A stretch of DNA of 64,000 nucleotides from Carnegiea gigantea (lineage: Eukaryota; Streptophyta; Magnoliopsida; Caryophyllales; Cactaceae), in NCBI GenBank assembly GCA_029747015.1, contig JAKOGI010002220.1, positions 61,001 to 125,000 on the forward strand. The letters are read 5' to 3'. Made by a program: the position numbers and the translations under genes. Shown piece by piece: positions 1-19,879 of this stretch. Numbering within the stretch: the stretch's first letter is position 1; every line of letters begins with the position of its first letter. Under the pieces are notes generated by a model. The model did no database searches, was not told where the DNA came from, and worked only from the letters and a program-made list of their open reading frames with translations.

Positions 1-256
1 TAATAGCTTTTTTAGGGATATTTTTTTATTAAAGTCACTTCCAAATTAATTATTAATCAATCTCATAATTAGTATAAATTGTTCCAAATATATCCAATTC
101 ACAATTATTTTTTGAAATGAAAACATCTTGTATAAAACCTACCAAATTTTCAGTTGATTTTTTTTTCTTTCACCTTTTTTTTTCCGGTATAAAGATCTTC
201 CACTGGCATGATCAATGTACCAAACCTGCTAACTAAAAAAATGAAAGACACATATA
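1..256. other. AT-rich intergenic DNA
   Basis: AT-rich sequence with short poly-T runs. I see no open reading frame, RNA gene or repeat boundary that I can support here. Confidence 0.5.
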
Positions 257-610
257 GGCCCTGTTCTTTTCGTTGGTAAATTCAAATTTGTCAATCTCAA
301 CCAACTTCAACCACTTCAATCCACTTCAATTCATTTTATAAATTTTAATAAAAAATATCCACTTTAATCAACTTTAATCTACTTCGATCTACTTCAATAT
401 ATTTTCTACTGTTTTAACCAACTTTTATCTATTATACCAAGGAAATTAACCCACTTCAACTAATTTTAACCCACTTCAATTTATTTTAATCAACTTTAAT
501 TCACTTCAATTAAAAAAATTAATTATTTTTATTTACTTTAATCAATCTCAACTAATTTAACCTATTTACCAACATATTTACCTATGAAAGGAACATTGAG
601 AAATAAAGCC
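257..610. mobile_element. PIF/Harbinger-like MITE with CACTTCAA-rich interior
   Basis: The left end reads GGCCCTGTTCTTTTCG and is followed by many copies of motifs such as CCACTTCAATC and AACTTTAATC. The right end contains TATGAAAGGAACA, the approximate reverse complement of the left end, and closes in GCC followed by TAA. The same terminal sequence and interior motif recur in the element at 50387-51835, so both belong to one family. The interior has no coding capacity. The right terminus carries about 10 extra bases relative to the left, and the flanking triplets (ATA and TAA) do not match, so the exact ends are approximate. Assignment to PIF/Harbinger is inferred from the GGCCTGTTC-type terminus and the better-preserved TAA duplication of the second copy. 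Confidence 0.55.
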
Positions 611-2640
611 TAACCAATGGAATGATGCCAACTGCCAAAAGGGAGAACATGTGGAAATTTGACCAAAAGGTACGGTCCATGGGTTGGTTGGCCAATCATA
701 TGGCAGATGCAAACAGCGGTGTTGAATGTAATAATAATAAACAAATATGCATTATTTGTAGTTGTAGGCCCAGAGGAACAGGGTTAGGAATAGGCTGGAC
801 AGCTCCGTAAATTTGACCTGCTTTTCCAACCTTTGATCGATTTCTCTAGAAGGGGTGAGGGCTACCCTCTTTATTTATTACATTTAATTTAATTATTTAT
901 TAATTTTGTTGATAAATTTAATTTTTGAGGCTATCCATTGATTCTTCTCGTTCAACAAATGTTCTACCGTACCTCCTCAGTGTGCCGGAGGCGTACCTTT
1001 GGGGGATCCGTTTATTAGAATAGTAGTAATAGTCAATGAGGATGGACATTATAACAATAATATTTCTCAATATGGATCTCATTTTTATTAATAAGAATAG
1101 ACATTATTTTTTCTAAATTTTTACTCACTAAAATATGTAATAATATTCACTAATGCAAAATTTAGCAGGTATTACTAAATATTCTAGTGGGCCTTTCGAA
1201 AATTGTTCTAATTAATGAGTTTTATTATATAATTTAGCGAGCAAATATCTATTTATCTAAGATGATGATATAATTTTTACTCATTCCAACTTTTAGTTTG
1301 AAATGAGTGAACTTTTGTAAGTTGTTTTGTACTTAATCATATAAGTAATAAGCTACTTACTAATATTCTTGGTGCCTATGGGTCCTTACCTAGTGCTGCG
1401 CAAGAAGCTTAGTTATTACGAATTTACGAAACACAACCACTTTTATGAGATTTTGATTATATATATTGAGATTTGATATTATGGGCCATGGCTGGAAGTT
1501 AATATAAACAAATGAGATAGTTCTTTAATAGCAATTAAAATTTCTTTTATTTCTTAGATGGGGATGAGTAGCTTGGAGTCCAAGTAAATGATGTGAATCG
1601 AGCCCTAATTGTCAAGGTTAAGGTTAAAGTGTCTGAAGTTTAAAAAAAAAAAAAAAAGAAAAAAGAACATCAGTGTTTGGAACAAGGGCCTTAAGTGGAA
1701 CTAGGCAGAAATCAAGACTTTCAAACGTAATAGGTTTAAAAACAAAGACAAATAGCAAATTTAAATTTAAAAAAAAAAAAAAACTCTAAGATCAAGAAAT
1801 TTCTTCCACCACCTAAGGAGTTAGACACCACTTAATCCTCTAAAGTTTAGACCTCCAATGACTAAAATAAGGTTTAGATTCTCAAAACACCACCCAGAAT
1901 GAGATATTTTGTGAGAGAAAATATCAATGAGCTATATCAAATTTCATTCATCAAAATTTGATTACAAAGAGAAAATTGACCTATTTAAAGGCTTACAAGG
2001 ACCCATTGCTCATTTCCCAAGTAATGAGTCAACCAATATGAAAATAACGTCATTAGCCAATGAACACTAGGCCAAAATCTTCCACTAGGACCAACAGAAA
2101 ATAAGCAGTAAAAATAATTGGTTAGTTGCATAGAGATAGCTATTTTTCTCACTTTTATAAACCAATGAAAAATGCTTCATTATGAGCAAATTCAAATTTG
2201 GAGAAGACAATGTAGATAGTATCACCTTTCTTTGTCCTTTTGTGTTGGAAATTGTTACACCTTAGCTGTGAATAGGATGTTTTTAAACCTCCCCATAGGA
2301 AAATATCTAAAAATTTCCTTTAGAAGGATTTTATCTTGTCATGTCCTAACTTGTTAGGCAAGTTCAGGGTTCTTGGACCCTTTTTTAGGCTCGTTGCTAA
2401 GGTTGTACAATGCATGTTTAAATTATAATAACATTGACATTTTTCTGAATTTCTCTTAGTACCTAGAGTTACCAAAACATATTCATAAGTATAGAAAGTA
2501 GACTCATTGAACTATCCAAGCATATCTAATATACTTTATTTGCACTTCATTTGCTAAACCAAAACTCATATCAAAATTGACCCAAACTTCTTAAAATATA
2601 CTGGACAATGGAGAAATTAGTTTGAATTCCTTATTTACAG
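611..2640. other. Intergenic DNA, no gene seen
   Basis: About 2 kb of AT-rich sequence with A-runs near 1645 and 1770. Six-frame reading gives only short, compositionally random frames. I see no protein similarity, RNA gene or repeat end. Confidence 0.4.
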
Positions 2641-2649
2641 CTACTAATT

Positions 2650-3500
2650 ACATCTTAGCCATTGATGACTTACGTAAGGCTCCTCAAGGGTCCTAAAGGA
2701 GCAAAGACCTTAGATGTTCGACCTCCAAGACCCCTTGATCAGTGGTGAAAAGTAGACATAGTTGACTCAGGGCCTTAACATTGTATAGTAAATTGAACTT
2801 GCGCTTACTCAAAGGTATTGGGGCAATTTGCTCTCCATCAATGAACAAGCACAAGCCTCTTCAATGATAGATCCAATAAGTTGTGACCTTCTTGCACCCG
2901 TCATGACAACGTCTCCATCATGGCTTTCGATAATAAATCCCCAATTCTAGCCGTCTTCTCCCAATCGCCCCACCATCGAAATTGATTTCATGGGACTCCA
3001 TGGTAAGTGGCTTCCAATAGGATTGACAAGGATTTGTGGTTCCAACTTCTCTATCTTTCAATTCGTAATACCTTTTGGCGAGGATTATTGCTTTTTCTTA
3101 CTCAAAACAGACAGACATATTATGTTCAGACCTTTGAAATATGAACTTATGAATCTGTTCCTTGCATTCTAGCAATCCCAAAATTAAGCCAACCTCCTTC
3201 ATACCGAGAACTTTAGTTGTCATCTCCATGCAGTCATTCAACATCCGGAAACACATCCTTCATAGTCAATACTCGACGGGAGCCCCCAGGTCAAACCTGA
3301 ACTGGCAGAGGACACTGAAGCAAGATATGGACCTTGGTTTCCAATTTTCCATGGTACATCCATAGATAACACAACTCATATTGAAGGGAATGAATTCGCC
3401 TACGAATGTTGCATCTCATCGGTATCATGCCATTACATATTAACCAGGTAAGAACTTTGGTTCTAGATGGAAAAGTTTAAATTCTACAAAAGATTATGTC
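2650..3500 (-). pseudogene. LINE 3' end remnant: zf-RVT zinc-binding and RNase H-like
   Basis: Reading the minus strand from about 3480 down, one frame gives PSRTKVLTWLICNG, then a basic RRRIHS stretch, a Cys, and KVHILLQCP. This is the order of the reverse-transcriptase zinc-binding domain (zf-RVT) of plant non-LTR elements: P-S-x-x-x-FxW, a basic stretch, CxxC, E-x-x-x-HLFxxCP. Further down (about 3010-2900) another frame contains HEINFDGGA, like the start of the RNase H domain (KINFDGA) that follows zf-RVT in these elements. Stops and frame changes separate the pieces, so nothing intact is encoded. The reverse transcriptase body expected upstream (beyond 3500 on this strand) is not seen, so this is a 3' fragment. 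Domain identity is by eye. Confidence 0.5.
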
Positions 3501-4137
3501 TATTAAAAAAATTATATACCAATGTAAGTTAATTTAAATAATTTTCCACTTAAATAGATCTTAAATTCAAATATTATAAATGAAGAAGACCTATATTTTA
3601 AGAATTTTATCTTTATAAATTAAATCTAGCGCAATTCTGATCAATAGAAAATCAGATGAAAAACAAAAATTATAGAAGGAATACCTGTTCTGCGAATAAA
3701 ACTTATCTTGAAGACAAAAGGAGGTTACCATTTGACTAGAATCTTTATAGCTATCCTACCAGCTTTAACCCCAACGGCCCAACCAAACGCAACTCTTCTT
3801 GGAATTGTCAAGCGTAAACTAATGAGACAAAAGAGTGCGGGACTGTCACGAGTCACAAGAATCGCGTGGGCGCAGAAACTCCACCTAAAATTCCTCCGCT
3901 TCCATTCAACTTTTCCTTTTTTTTTTCCCGGGGTTTAATTTTCTTTTTGTGGGTTCCTAAAAATACAGCTGAGCCTGAATGAACAATCTCAAATCCATTG
4001 ATAGTGGCCAGTTATCATATTCATAGCAGTAGAAGTAGAAACCAAAGCAAAGGAGGAGAGAGAAAGTGGGTAAGCTTACCACTGAAAGTAGAGAGAGAAA
4101 GTAAAGAGAGAGACACAGAGAGAAGCTGGAAAAGCAC
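3500..4137 (+). promoter_or_regulatory. Upstream region and 5' leader of the kinase gene
   Basis: The last ~130 bases before the kinase ATG are rich in GAGAGA and AAAG tracts (about 4045-4130), typical of plant 5' leaders. A pyrimidine-rich stretch lies at about 3905-3950. I do not see a clear TATA box at the expected spacing, so the transcription start is not assigned. Confidence 0.35.
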
Positions 4138-9261
<5,124 letters not shown>

Positions 9262-11173
9262 GCATAACTATGGAGGAGGCAGAGCAGGAAATCTTCTGCT
9301 TGCAGGGTGGCATATTGCATGGTAAAAAATCTGGGAAGCAGCACATCCTGGGTTTTGTGTCAGTGAGGTTTGTGGCCTGAGGATTTACTCACCCTACAAA
9401 GATGTGTACCGTGTACTGGCGATTTGGCTGGAGCTGCACTTACCAGTCCTCTGTACCATTGTTCCCTTAGCTTTCGACATCATTTTCAACCGTAAATGTC
9501 TTATGGAGGACGTGTAACAAAGAAGGAAAGTGATATCTAGCTGGATGGGCTGGTAAGTTGATGTTAACCATCGAGGTTTGGCTTCCTGAGGGATGTAGGC
9601 TGGGCTTGTATGAAGTGAATATCCTTGGTCTACTAGTGTGGTGTTGCCTGCTGTCACGTGACAGAAACATATAGCATGTTACAATCCTACATCTATTAAC
9701 CAGAGCTCTGTATGTGATAAAAATTCTCGCTGACCTGAATTGTTAAGTTAATTGCAGTGCTTTATTTACATCCAGCAAAATTGACCGATAGTGAGATCAC
9801 CTAGTATGATATTTACCCAAAATCTGAAATGACGAGTTAACGTTGATTCAAACCTGAAAATGATACAGCCAAAGCTAAATTACTGAAGTTTGTCTGATGG
9901 GTATTAAGGGGCTTTCCTGAATTTGACTATCTGAGTTATTATTCTTATGCTTGAAGTCCTTTGCTTCAATTTTATTGCTTGTGCTATTGTCTCAGTTAGT
10001 TTTGAATCAAGAGAATCTTGTTCGTCAATTGGCAGAACTTTCAAAATAGAATACATAATGGCCCTCAAGACAACATTTCTTGCATGTTATTTTCAATTTG
10101 TTTGCAACATTTGGTACCATTGAGCATTCAGTCATTCAATATCTTATAGTTTTACTACTGCCATTCTACCCCATTCAATTACATAGAATAAAAATCAGCT
10201 CTGTGATGATAGATCAAAGGCAGAACGCCATGCACAAACTGCACCAGGGAAACTCTCTACATGCCCAACGAGTACCTTTCTTTCCATCAGAACTTGAAGT
10301 ACAAGGTCAAATGGTTCATCATGACAACCATGTTACGGCCTGTGGATGCGAGCGTGTGAGAAGGCTAGCCGGATGAATTACAAGTTCTTTTTACTAGGTC
10401 TACAATACAACAATTCTTAGTGTGGGTCCGACTTTCGTAGATCCTACTAGGTCTACAAGGGAATGTCAATTTATACGTCAAGAATTGTGTCTATTTTATT
10501 GGAGGGATATACAAGAAATATTCTTCTGTAATGGTCATCTCTTGAGCAGGTGGTGTTCTCACCATCCCCTAGAGAAGATTTTGTGACGTTATGAATGGCA
10601 CTTGCTTCAACATTCTTCGTAGACTCGTAGTTACACCTGCCATGGTGCAGACACGAACGTAGGGTCAAATCACCAGAAGTTAACCATACTAGACCAAAAA
10701 AATCGCTTGATGTAGACATAGACAAATTTCCATTAATCTAACGATGAAGGGACCAAAGCCAAACGACTCACTTGCAAGGTTGCCCATCGACCCCCGCCTT
10801 CCACCCCTCCCAGGCCCAAAAGAAGAAAGAAAAGAAAGTGAAAAAAAAGGCTTGGGCTTGTGTCATATTTGGACTCACTATGCAGGCAGAGCTGCTGCAT
10901 TTGCTTCTGGAACTGCCATTGTACCTGTTTAGTGATGTGCTCCCGTGACAATGGTGATTGGTGACCCCGGCTTTTCTAAATTTTCGCGCAATGCTGTTTT
11001 CATTCCAATGATGCGATCTGCCATTTCCTGAAGTTCAACTCGTCGGAAAAACTTATCCTCTGAGCGAATGATGAAATGTAATTCTTAGTGATGATATAAT
11101 AACCAAAAAAACAAAAAGCAGATATAGAGGTTAAGGGGTTGATCAGACTCCAGTATAACTGTATAACAATTAC
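9262..11173. other. 3' flank of kinase gene, no further gene seen
   Basis: The first few hundred bases are probably the kinase 3' untranslated region. Short open frames on both strands (for example 10080-10376 and 10744-10932) have no recognisable motif and random composition. No RNA gene seen. Confidence 0.4.
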
Positions 11174-11799
11174 CCTTGGAGTAATTTCCATAAAAATGAA
11201 AATTTAATAGCATAATGATTTTCATAAAAATAGTTATGAAAATATATTTTTGAATTATGCCTAAATGATAATTAATTATCTTGATAATTAATTATTACGA
11301 AGCACCTTTTGATAAATAATTAATTTGATTAATTATTTATGAAGAGGTACAAATTAGTTTGGATGATTAACTAATTTATACCTTTTAATGAAAAGGTGCA
11401 TCTATGAAAAGACATGCCTTTTTTAAAGTGGCATTTGATGAAAGGGTGTTATTTTTTCATGAAGAGGTATGATGAAATCTATAAATATGGATGACTTTGA
11501 CATGCATTTGTAATGCCTTGTTAGGCGTGATCAAGAAAGTTATATTATCACCATAATTCTTAGAATTTCCGTTATGTCTTGGACACTTAGGATCCTATCT
11601 TCGTGAGTACGATACGCAAATAGGGGAGGTTTCTTTGTATCCCAAAGACCTATTCAGGTAGCCCTGGTGCACGTGGGGGCAATAAAGTTTTTAGGAAAAT
11701 TGTACTTACACCTGCCTAAAAACCTCGGTTAATTTGACACTAAGTTTGTCTGTGACAAACTAATATCTATATCTATCAAACCTAATTTTTACACCAACA
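11174..11799 (+). repeat. 5' LTR of the LARD-like element
   Basis: 626 bp. The left terminus reads CCTTGGAG where the partner copy has TGTTGGAG; the right terminus is CACCAACA. It contains AT palindromes (around TTGATAATTAATTA at ~11280 and ~11330) and an AATAAAG signal near 11680. It retains a ~40-bp segment at about 11360-11400 that the right LTR lacks. Confidence 0.75.
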
Positions 11800-13139
11800 A
11801 TCTAAAGAATCTAATACGTTTGATACAAAGAAGCCGATTATTTATATGTCAATTGAGGGTTTGCTAGAGAAAGTGACATAATTGTAAAAAGGATGCAATA
11901 ACTATGGTGTGTTTTTTATATTAGTTTTCTCTTGATGTAATCAACTTATGTTGATTTGTTGTCCAATAAAGTATGGTAATGGTTTTGAGGCTGTTGTATG
12001 TGTAATTTTGATTATGAGATCTAAAGAGATCTATAATTGTATATATTTATACCAATTATAGTATGGAAAAATTTTGATATGATATCAAAATAATGTATTA
12101 TAGCCATGTGTTTATATAGTGAATAAATTGTGAAGTCCATGAAAATAAGTGGTTTATTTGGACTTGATGGCTATAATATGAAAATTTATCCTGAAATAAC
12201 CATGAATGCGTTCAACTTAATTTTTTTACATTGTCTTGATAGATGAATTTATCCAATTGCGGCAATAGAAGAAGTTGGTGTCAAATTGATTACAAGATAA
12301 GTGTCTTTAACTTTGTTGCTTTCAATTTTCTTCTGTTTTTTCTTCAATTTGGCTTCTAGCATGTAATATCTTGTGGGTATACAATTGAAAAGAATTTAAC
12401 CTCGTTGTTTATTCTTTTCTAATCTATCAACCCTTGATTATTATCATCTTACCATTGAATTGTAGATCTATGGTGGAGTGTCAGTAATCGTATATAATTT
12501 ATCAGATGATTAAATATTGATCATGATTATCATGATAATGCGTATCGTGATGGAAAAAATACACATTTGTTATGGAATACAAAAATCAAGCCCATGTGAT
12601 CGGGGATTGAGATGATAAATTATAACATAATTAAATATTCTTATGGTGGAAGTAATTTAGGGAGTAAAATTATGCATAATTTTCATGGTGTTGCATGAGA
12701 TGGTCACTAAAGATGATAAGAGCAAAATTATATTTTCTATGCCATTGATATTGCTAATCCATTGGCTTGATCATGTTCACAATCAGTATAATTTTGCTCT
12801 CATGACAATAATTATTATCATATGGTTCATATGGTGGGAATTTAAGAGTAATTCTGTAAAGATTTGCATCGTGTATGAAAATTTACTATGATGTATGTAC
12901 CTTAACTTAATATGCTTTAAGGCTAAATACTTTTATTCTTGAACGAAGTATGCTATTTCCATGTTTTCTAGTAAAATAGATGTCTATACGTTGGATATTT
13001 AAATGTCATTTGGACAAAATATTCATATGATGTTTATGATTCATGAAATGCGGTTTATGAATTAGTGATTAATGTGAATGTAAGGATAAATGATTCATCA
13101 TTCATACAAATAAATGTGAAATATAATTTATTTATTTCT

Positions 13140-13475
13140 ATGTAATTCTAATTTGCTAAAATATGTATAAGTTCATGGATGTATTGTTGGACTTGTTAAT
13201 GCATTTTTTAGCATGGTTTTAAATGCCTCTATTTTTTTATGGACATTTGGATGTTATTTCTTCTAATTTTAGAATTATTCACATGGTATTAATGACGCAT
13301 AAGGTTATCATGATTTAATGCTTCGATGTGAATGGATCTTAAATGGAATAAAAGTTTTATCCTTGATGGAAATAAATATAATATTTTATTTATTTTCATG
13401 AAATTTTATATATATACTAAAATATTGGAAGTTCATGAGGACTTGTAATAATATTTTAGTATGATTAATTTTAAG
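13140..13475 (+). repeat. Degenerate internal duplication in the LARD-like element
   Basis: The block around 13155-13215 (ACTAAAATATGTATAAGTTCATGG-like, then GGACTTGTTAAT, then TTTTAGCATGG) recurs in altered form around 13405-13465 (CTAAAATATTGGAAGTTCATG, GGACTTGTAATA, TTTTAGTATG). Phrases built on AAGTCCATGG and GGACTTG also occur near 12130 and 13480, which suggests old internal duplication of non-coding sequence. Confidence 0.45.
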
Positions 13476-14624
13476 TCCATGGATAGCAATTTAACTTATG
13501 GACTTGTTTATGACCATAAGATTCTTAGTATGGTCAAAAGAATTGGATACGCACAGATGGAATGTAAATGAGTACATATTTACATTAATCCATAAACATA
13601 CATATGATGATCTTATAGTTATTTACTCTAACTTGAAGCAAATGGTGGGGGTAATTTATACTCATATACTGATGTGATATGTTTTTAAGTCCGTTAATTA
13701 AAATTATGATTATAATTTCAAGTTGGACTTAGATGCAATATGAAATTATTTTCATGTATTAAACCGTGCTAGAGAGGTTGAAACATCAAAGTTTAAAAAC
13801 TGAAATTTGTTATTATTTTAGTTAACTTTGTAAGTCTTGTGCGCGCATAATTAAGACTTACAAAGACAATAGATCCGGATGAACAAATAAATATACATGT
13901 GTGTTTAATATGATAACTTCAAGTCTTGAGTCGTTTGCAAAATTATTGTTATCAAAGTCATGAAACGCATCTAATGACTTTGGAATGGATGGTGTAAAGC
14001 CCACGCTAAGTCACTCATGGTGGAACCTCAACTTAATGTTCGTGGAAACATCGAGTCTTAAGGTCAATGAGTCAAAGTATACCATCTTTTTGATTTGTTA
14101 GCACTCATCATTACAATTACCATCCAAGTGGAGTGCTAAATAACCCATATTTTTAAATGGAGGGTAAGTTGTTGCTCTTAATGAACCTCAATGGAGGATA
14201 TTTGAGTCGGTATAGAAAATTTGATTAAGTTGTTTATACTTAATCAATGGTGTAACTTGTTTCTTGTACTAAAATGATTCCATTAATACTTTATGGGGGT
14301 ATTGATGAGATTTACCTAGTAAGTGTGAAGTTTGGCCGCTTCTGTCAAGTTTGGGCTTGGCTTTAGAGCACTTACGAAATGGATACGGGGCACATGACCG
14401 TTAATAGTGTCAAATTATTAAGTGATCTGGGACGGAAGTCTTATGTGTGTGGCTTAGATGCAAATGGTCAGAGAGGATAACTAGTTCAAAGCATAGCCTA
14501 CCATGTTATCCTGATCATTTGACGGACAGGTCCCTAAGATGGGGTTCAATTGCAAGACACCTCCGTTTATGCACGAGACCTCCAGAAATTCAAAAAATCA
14601 TTTGTTATGGAAATGGTGGGGGAT

Positions 14625-15195
14625 TGTTGGAGTAATTTCCATAAAAATGGAAATTTAATAGGATGATTTTCATAAAAAGAGTTATAGAAATATATTTTTG
14701 AATTATGCCTAAATGATAATTAATTATCTTGATAATTAATTATTGCAAGGTACCTTTTGATAAATAATTAATTTGATTAATTATTTATGAAGAAGTACAA
14801 GTTAGTTTGAATGAAGAGACATGCCTTTTTTAAAGTGGCGTTTGATGAAGGGGTGTTATCCTTTCGTGAAGAGGCATGATGAAATCTATAATTATGGATG
14901 ACCTTGATATGCATTTGTGATGCCTTGTTAGGCATAATCAAGAAAGTTATACTATCGCTATAATCCCTAGAATTTGGATACTTAGGATCTTATCTTCATG
15001 AGTGTAACACGCAAATAGGGAAGACTTCTTTGTATCTCAAATACCTATTCAGGCAGCCCTATTGCATGTGGGGGCAAATAGAGTCTTTAGGAAAAGCATA
15101 CTTACACATGCCTAGAAGTCTCGGTTAATTTGACATTGAGTTTGTCTATGACGAACTGGTATTTATATTTGTCAAATCGAATTTTTACACCAACA
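14625..15195 (+). repeat. 3' LTR of the LARD-like element
   Basis: 571 bp, beginning TGTTGGAGTAATTTCC and ending CACCAACA. Compared with the 5' LTR it has a ~40-bp deletion near 14810 (TTTGAATGAAGAGACATG joins sequences that are separated in the 5' copy) and many substitutions, so the insertion is not recent. Confidence 0.75.
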
Positions 15196-15801
15196 ATACC
15201 AAGCACAAATCACTCTTTGTATAGCACCTTTAACACCCTGATTATCCAAAAACAACCCCCCGCATGCCCCCCACCCCAGGCAGAGTTTCAAGTTCTGCAC
15301 AAGAGATCCTCTGTTTTAAGTGTTTTGTGTGAATGTGTTTGAGCACGAAAAGCATCAGCACTAAGCCCATATGCAATTTTTTTTGGTTTTTTTGGGGGGG
15401 GGGGGGGAGGAGGGTGTCAATTGAATGTCTAGGGTCAGTAAAATATGATGAGGGATGGAAATCAAACCTAGGACCTAAATGCCTAATGCACTCAAGGCCT
15501 CAATCTTAACTAGACAAATAACTCATCGATAGTTACAAGGTTTATTTACATGAAACTTCCACCCCCCCTAAAACAAAAGTTTCTGTTCAATGAAATTTTC
15601 TTTTATGCAGCTGCATGCTTTTCTTTTTCATTTCCCTTTCTGGTAGTTACTTTTCTCTTTGTTAGGGGTTCAGGCTTTTTCTTCCCTTTCTCTGTGTTCA
15701 TGTGTTCGTGTGTTTATTCATTTTGGGGGGGGGGGGGGGGGGGGGTTTGGGGGATGATGATGACTGGTTTGAACCATCAGCTAGCCTCGCACACTAATGT
15801 G
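15196..15801. other. Intergenic DNA with two poly-T/poly-G tracts
   Basis: No gene seen. Contains T/G tracts at about 15377-15407 and a run of about 21 G at 15725-15745. Frames translated across these tracts (such as 15550-15852) are artefacts of the repeats. Confidence 0.5.
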
Positions 15802-15997
15802 ATGTTTGGTTGGGTACAATGTAATGAGAATGTAATACAGTCAACTTTGTAATACAATTATGATTACTTGATTTGTAGTAATCATAATTACAAGATAATT
15901 CTTATATTGGAATACTCTCACACAACCAAACAAGGTGACGAAAACACGATTACAAACTTGTTTGCATTACAAAGTTGATTACATCTAACCAAACATT
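15802..15997. mobile_element. Short MITE with GTTTGGTT termini
   Basis: Left end ATGTTTGGTTGGGTACAATG and right end CTAACCAAACAT are inverted relative to each other. Inside, a second inverted pair (CAACTTTGTAATAC near 15842 and GCATTACAAAGTTG near 15965) and an AATCATAATTAC palindrome make the element largely foldable. About 196 bp, non-coding. No clean target duplication was found, so the exact ends and superfamily are uncertain. It shares terminal sequence with the element at 21146-21945. Confidence 0.55.
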
Positions 15998-16517
15998 ACA
16001 TAAGTGTAACTGATTTTGCATATCCACTTATTGAGCGGTCCTATTCATAGACATCTACAGTGAACCCCAAACCCTCTACAAGCGGAGATGCTGGAGGTAG
16101 CTGTTCAGTATATCCAAATCTATGCTCTGGAGGCCGGAGAGCTACTTATGATGAAGTGTAGGGATGGGAGTTGGTTGTAGGCTTATAGCTGTCTTATCTT
16201 TGAATTGAAAAGAGGCTATTCTGTGTGGACCCCCAGACCCTCAGTTAAAACCAACTGTAACTAATCCACCAAACAAAAAAAAAAAAAAAGAAAAGAAAAG
16301 AAGTTGAGGACAATTTCATGAAAATCAGTTCGATAAAAAAATCATAAATATTCTGGTCTAGGCTCTTCTTTGTTGGACACATCGACACTCTCAATCTTGT
16401 AGTTTATAGGAAATTGCTAGCCCTCAAGTTATGCATATGCACGTCTTAGTCCATATAAACAGTAAAACATAGCAGAAGATGTTTACTATAAACCGGAAGG
16501 TTCGAAGCATAACATAC
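15998..16517. other. Intergenic DNA beyond the aminotransferase remnant
   Basis: I searched both strands for the C-terminal exons of aspartate aminotransferase and did not find them. An A-rich run lies at about 16268-16300. No other feature seen. Confidence 0.4.
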
Positions 16518-18201
<1,684 letters not shown>

Positions 18202-19879
18202 AGAAGTCGATGAATATGAGATCCTATGTTGATATTTAATTTTAGCTTATAGGGAAGATTACTGCACACTCTGTTATATATCAGTATCAGATTATTGTTA
18301 TCCTTCAAATTGAATTCTGCCATGTCATTCTTATCGTTTCTTCTTTCTTTATCCCCTTCCCCCCACCTTTCTTTTTGAATCCTCAATTTTCATTCAATAA
18401 CTAGCATACATCCCATGCTTCGTACAAATATGTGTAGAAATTGTATGATCATATTATTTTTCTTCAAAGAGTATATGATTTTATCATTTATTTTAATTAG
18501 AAGCGCTAATATGTTTAACTAATTGATACTAAAAACATCTACATAGATTATTTTATTTTTGACATATTGCTTGGATTGACAACTATGTTTTAGTTGGATA
18601 CTATTTTAGCATGATAAAAAAACAATTCTTATATTGTATGATTTTTTTAAAAAAATAACAAGAAGAGGGAAAAAAGGGGTGAAGAGGTTAGTGTCAAACG
18701 GCATACATATATTATAATTGTGTATACATCTTTGAAGCATATACATGTATTTATCATATATTAAGGAATTTGAAATCGAAGGATTGTATGTAATTTAATA
18801 CGTGTAATACTATATCAATTTGTAGTTAGTTCTTAAAAAGATACAAGATCATTTTGAAGATAAGGCAAGTTTGGGTCTCAACTCCGATATGCTACAATTT
18901 AGTTAGGGGTCCTTGTGGACATGTTTGTACAGTAAAATCTCACGAATATAAGTATCCAATGATCCTCTAAATTTGTAAAATAAACATCATTATTTAAGAC
19001 TCAGAAAAGAAAAATAGAAGATATATGAAAACATCAAATTATGTATGATAAATGTATTTACATATCTCAAAGTTAAACACACAATCATTATATGCGTATA
19101 CCGTTTGATACTAACTTTTTCACCGTTTTTTTCCCCTTTTTATTATTTTATAAAAAACATCCAATGTAAATTTTGTTCTCGTACCTTCTATACTTCATTT
19201 TAGCACAAGATACATATTTTTTTATTTATTTTTGGTATATTTTTATTGTCATTTGGCCTACGGGGATGTTTCTTCAAAATTGGATAATGAATGATGACAA
19301 CTGGAATATCAAACCAATCAATTTATAAATTCTAACTGGTAGAACAATTGAATAAAAAGCACTTATTTAATATTGATACTTAAATATTGGTAATAAAATC
19401 GATGATGGTTAAATTAATCAAATAAAGCATAATCATATAGTGTTGGCACAAATGTAAGATAGCCAATAGGAATTCGCTACTTGTCGAAACGCCATTAACC
19501 TGTTCAACCCATCCAGTTTTATATTATACATATAATATAATAATTTAAGTAGAAGTGGACCCATGGGTTTTAAGATCAGCCTTTAAAAAAAAAAAAAAAC
19601 AGAAAAAGAAAAAAAGAAAAGAGTATTTCTTTTCAACCAAAAAAAACCCAAATGCAACAGAAAGGGTGCAGCAACCCACCCGTCAGAAATAAGAAGTTGA
19701 TCACTATTCCATTGAAGTAATGGGTGAAATTTTGAGTCCAACAATGAGATCAGCCACACCAAAACAGAGTCATACAATAAATAAATAAATAATCCCAAAT
19801 AGCTCAGAGTTCCTGATAAGCACTAGATTAACGCCACGTACCCATTTAATAATCAGATTCAGCTCAATTAAGACACGAT
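18202..19879. other. AT-rich intergenic DNA
   Basis: No gene or clear repeat end found. Contains A-rich stretches (~18660 and ~19590) and a short AATA microsatellite at ~19777. Upstream exons of the aminotransferase were sought here without success. Confidence 0.4.

Larger units (their letters stand above)
11174..15195 (+). mobile_element. Non-autonomous LTR retrotransposon (LARD-like), ~4.0 kb
   Basis: Two direct repeats of about 0.6 kb bound ~2.8 kb of non-coding DNA. Both repeats start with (TG)TTGGAGTAATTTCC and end with TTTTTACACCAACA. A purine-rich tract (AATGGTGGGGGAT) lies immediately before the right repeat, as expected for a polypurine tract, which sets the orientation as plus. No Gag, protease, integrase or reverse transcriptase frame exists inside, so the element would depend on proteins supplied in trans. 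I see no clean tRNA primer-binding site after the left repeat. The flanking 5-mers (ATTAC and ATACC) do not match well, so the target duplication has decayed or the left end has changed. Confidence 0.75.

Noticed and set aside
15550..15852. 100-residue plus-strand frame with hydrophobic stretch
   Set aside because: Runs through a poly-G tract encoding poly-Gly; no homology or gene context.
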